A DNA stretch of 6,585 nt from Planctomycetota bacterium (GTDB lineage Bacteria > Planctomycetota > Planctomycetia > Planctomycetales > Planctomycetaceae). Positions 5,478-6,585 of this stretch are shown in pieces; position 1 is the first letter of the stretch; each line of letters starts with the position of its first letter. The notes under the pieces are model-generated. The model had not been told where the DNA came from, did not search any database, and saw nothing but the letters and a program-made list of their open reading frames with translations. The stretch is from positions 1 through 6,585 of the forward strand of contig JAEYWB010000171.1 in assembly GCA_023429275.1 (NCBI GenBank), read 5' to 3'. Both the position numbers and the translations under genes were made by a program.

Positions 5478-6194
5478 ATGAGCTCCGAACGACTGACTCT
5501 CGGGATCGACACGTCCGGCCAGGCGGGAAGCATCGGTCTGCTGCGCGGTGACGCCGTCCTCGAAGAACGGTCGCTCAGTGCGACCGGTCGCCGCCACGCC
5601 CGGACGCTCGTCGCGGAGGTCCGCTCGATGCTCCGTGACCACGGAGCGGGCCCCCGCGATTGCGAACTCGTGGCGGTCAGCGTCGGTCCGGGGAGTTTCA
5701 CCGGACTGCGGGTGGGCGTCGTCTTTGCGAAGACGTTCGGATACCTCACCGGAGCTCCCATCGCGGCGGTCGATACGTTCGCCGCGATCGCAACCAACTC
5801 ACCCGAGGCCGTCCAGCGTGTCTGGGTGCTGGAGGACGCTCAGCGCGGCGCTCTCTTCGCCGGCCTGTATGAACGTGGCGGTGATTGCGCGTTCACAGCA
5901 GTCGGATCGACCGAGATCCTGACGCTGGAGGAGGTTGCCGCGCGAGCGGGTCCGGAGGAATTCTTCTCTGGACCGGGTGGCAAACGGCTCTCCGAGACGC
6001 TCCGCTCGTCGAGCCGATGCCTGCCGGAGTCGTACGCAACTCCGCGCGGAGTGGTGGTCGCCGCTCTTGGACGAAAGGAGAACAAGGCCGGCCGGACGGC
6101 CGATCCCTTCGCGCTTGTCCCTCATTACATCCGCCGGAGTGCTGCGGAAGAAACCGCGGAGCAGAAGGCCAAGGCCGCCACGGGAAGGGGTTAG
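5478..6194 (+). CDS. tsaB: tRNA t6A biosynthesis protein TsaB (YeaZ family)
   Basis: TsaB works in the cytoplasm with TsaD and TsaE, using threonylcarbamoyl-AMP from TsaC, to make N6-threonylcarbamoyladenosine at position 37 of ANN-decoding tRNAs. It is the inactive ASKHA-fold partner that dimerises with TsaD. The 238-residue protein shows the N-terminal LGIDTSG (8-14), the hallmark SVGPGSFTGLRVG (68-80) followed by FAKTFGYLTGAPIAAVDT (83-100), VLEDAQRGALFAGLY (117-131) and a late PHYIRR (215-220), all in usual places. The length is normal apart from an Ala/Lys/Glu-rich tail after residue 220. ATG at 5478 is the only sensible start, but a pyrimidine-rich leader without a Shine-Dalgarno sequence precedes it. 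No rimI or tsaD lies beside it. The last codons overlap the left arm of a long hairpin. Confidence 0.95.
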   Translation: MSSERLTLGIDTSGQAGSIGLLRGDAVLEERSLSATGRRHARTLVAEVRSMLRDHGAGPRDCELVAVSVGPGSFTGLRVGVVFAKTFGYLTGAPIAAVDTFAAIATNSPEAVQRVWVLEDAQRGALFAGLYERGGDCAFTAVGSTEILTLEEVAARAGPEEFFSGPGGKRLSETLRSSSRCLPESYATPRGVVVAALGRKENKAGRTADPFALVPHYIRRSAAEETAEQKAKAATGRG

Positions 6195-6248
6195 AGGTTA
6201 CAGAAGGGATTCGCCCGCATGCTTCTCTAACCTCTAACCTCTTGTTTC
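6185..6248 (+). terminator. Long hairpin between tsaB and proB, likely terminator
   Basis: Arms 6185-6206 and 6222-6243 are 22 bases each. Twenty positions pair by Watson-Crick, 6188 with 6240 makes a G-U pair in RNA, and 6201 with 6227 is a C-C mismatch. The loop is 15 bases (6207-6221). The left arm starts in the last codons of tsaB. A T-rich stretch (GTTTCTC, 6244-6250) follows on the plus strand. Placed between convergent tsaB and proB, it could end transcription from both sides. Confidence 0.6.
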
Positions 6249-6259
6249 TCGTCTCTAAC
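6190..6259. repeat. Heptamer repeat array, GTTAGAG / CTCTAAC
   Basis: On the plus strand GTTAGAG (6190-6196) is followed directly by the variant GTTACAG (6197-6203). After the loop, CTCTAAC occurs at 6225-6231, 6232-6238 and 6253-6259. The last copy starts exactly 21 bases after the second, in phase with a 7-base period, and the two units between (CTCTTGT and TTCTCGT) look like decayed copies. The array is thus two units in one orientation and about five in the other, and it builds both arms of the hairpin. Confidence 0.7.
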
Positions 6260-6277
6260 CTGCCTCCATTGCGACAA

Positions 6278-6585
6278 TCATTGAGCCGGGGTCGCGGCCG
6301 ACATCACGACGAGGTTGTCCCGGTGGATCACCTCCGCCTCGACGTCTTCACCGAGGATCGCCTGGATTTCGGCGACCTTCTTCCCCGCGATTCGCGCAAG
6401 CGTCGTCGAATCGTAGCTCGAAAGGCCCCGGGCCACTTCGGTCCCCGCCGGGTCGAGGAGGGAGACACGGTCCCCCTTCGCGAAGCTCCCGGTGACTGTC
6501 CGGATTCCGATCGCGAGGAGCGACTTCCCCTTCTCGTGAACCGCCTTCGCTGCTCCCTCGTCGAGATGCAGCTGGCCGGACGGGT
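6278..6585 (-). CDS. proB: Glutamate 5-kinase, C-terminal part with PUA domain (cut by window edge)
   Basis: ProB phosphorylates glutamate to gamma-glutamyl phosphate, the first step of proline synthesis. Only the last 101 residues are present; the gene enters from beyond the right edge and ends with TGA at 6280-6278. The fragment reads PSGQLHLDEGAAKAV, then KGKSLLAIGI, VTGSFAKGD, RGLSSYDS, RIAGKK, AIL, and IHRDNLVV near the end. These are the familiar blocks joining the kinase domain to the PUA domain of bacterial glutamate 5-kinases. The kinase domain with its catalytic residues lies outside the window, so activity cannot be judged. It converges on tsaB with an 83-base gap filled by the heptamer hairpin. 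Confidence 0.9.
   Translation of the reverse strand, partial: PSGQLHLDEGAAKAVHEKGKSLLAIGIRTVTGSFAKGDRVSLLDPAGTEVARGLSSYDSTTLARIAGKKVAEIQAILGEDVEAEVIHRDNLVVMSAATPAQ

Overview
The window looks like chromosomal housekeeping DNA from a high-GC bacterium, most likely a member of the Planctomycetota. The evidence is indirect: high GC, mostly single genes on alternating strands rather than long operons, weak or absent Shine-Dalgarno sequences at several starts, and protein variants that I associate with planctomycetes (a Lgt-type protein with a GRIGCLLNGCCFG loop, and an M16 peptidase homologue without its zinc motif). No phage, transposon, CRISPR or RNA gene is visible.

Layout from left to right. 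Bases 125-1204 (+) encode a prolipoprotein diacylglyceryl transferase-family membrane enzyme. It converges, with a 31-base gap, on an M16-family peptidase-like protein at 1236-2483 (-). Upstream of that gene on the same strand is a MarR-type regulator (2647-3198, -) that starts at a GTG with a strong ribosome binding site and has a clean inverted repeat in its promoter region. A 364-base divergent intergenic region separates it from a MoxR-type AAA+ ATPase (3563-4618, +). After moxR come two hairpins, and then a small secreted histidine-rich protein on the opposite strand (4757-5140, -). A 337-base divergent region leads to tsaB (5478-6194, +), a tRNA t6A modification gene. tsaB converges on the 3' end of a glutamate 5-kinase gene (PUA domain, 6278-6585, -), which is cut by the window edge. 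A long hairpin built from 7-base repeats lies between them.

The genes do not form one pathway: they cover lipoprotein maturation, proteolysis or scaffold function, transcription control, AAA+ chaperone activity, a possible metal-binding envelope protein, tRNA modification and proline synthesis. I found no convincing new multi-gene system. The points most worth a second look are the heptamer-built hairpin between tsaB and proB, the histidine-rich secreted protein, the M16 homologue with a destroyed metal site, the Lgt homologue with changed active-site positions and an N-terminal insertion, the MarR operator candidate, and a moxR that lacks its usual DUF58 partner.
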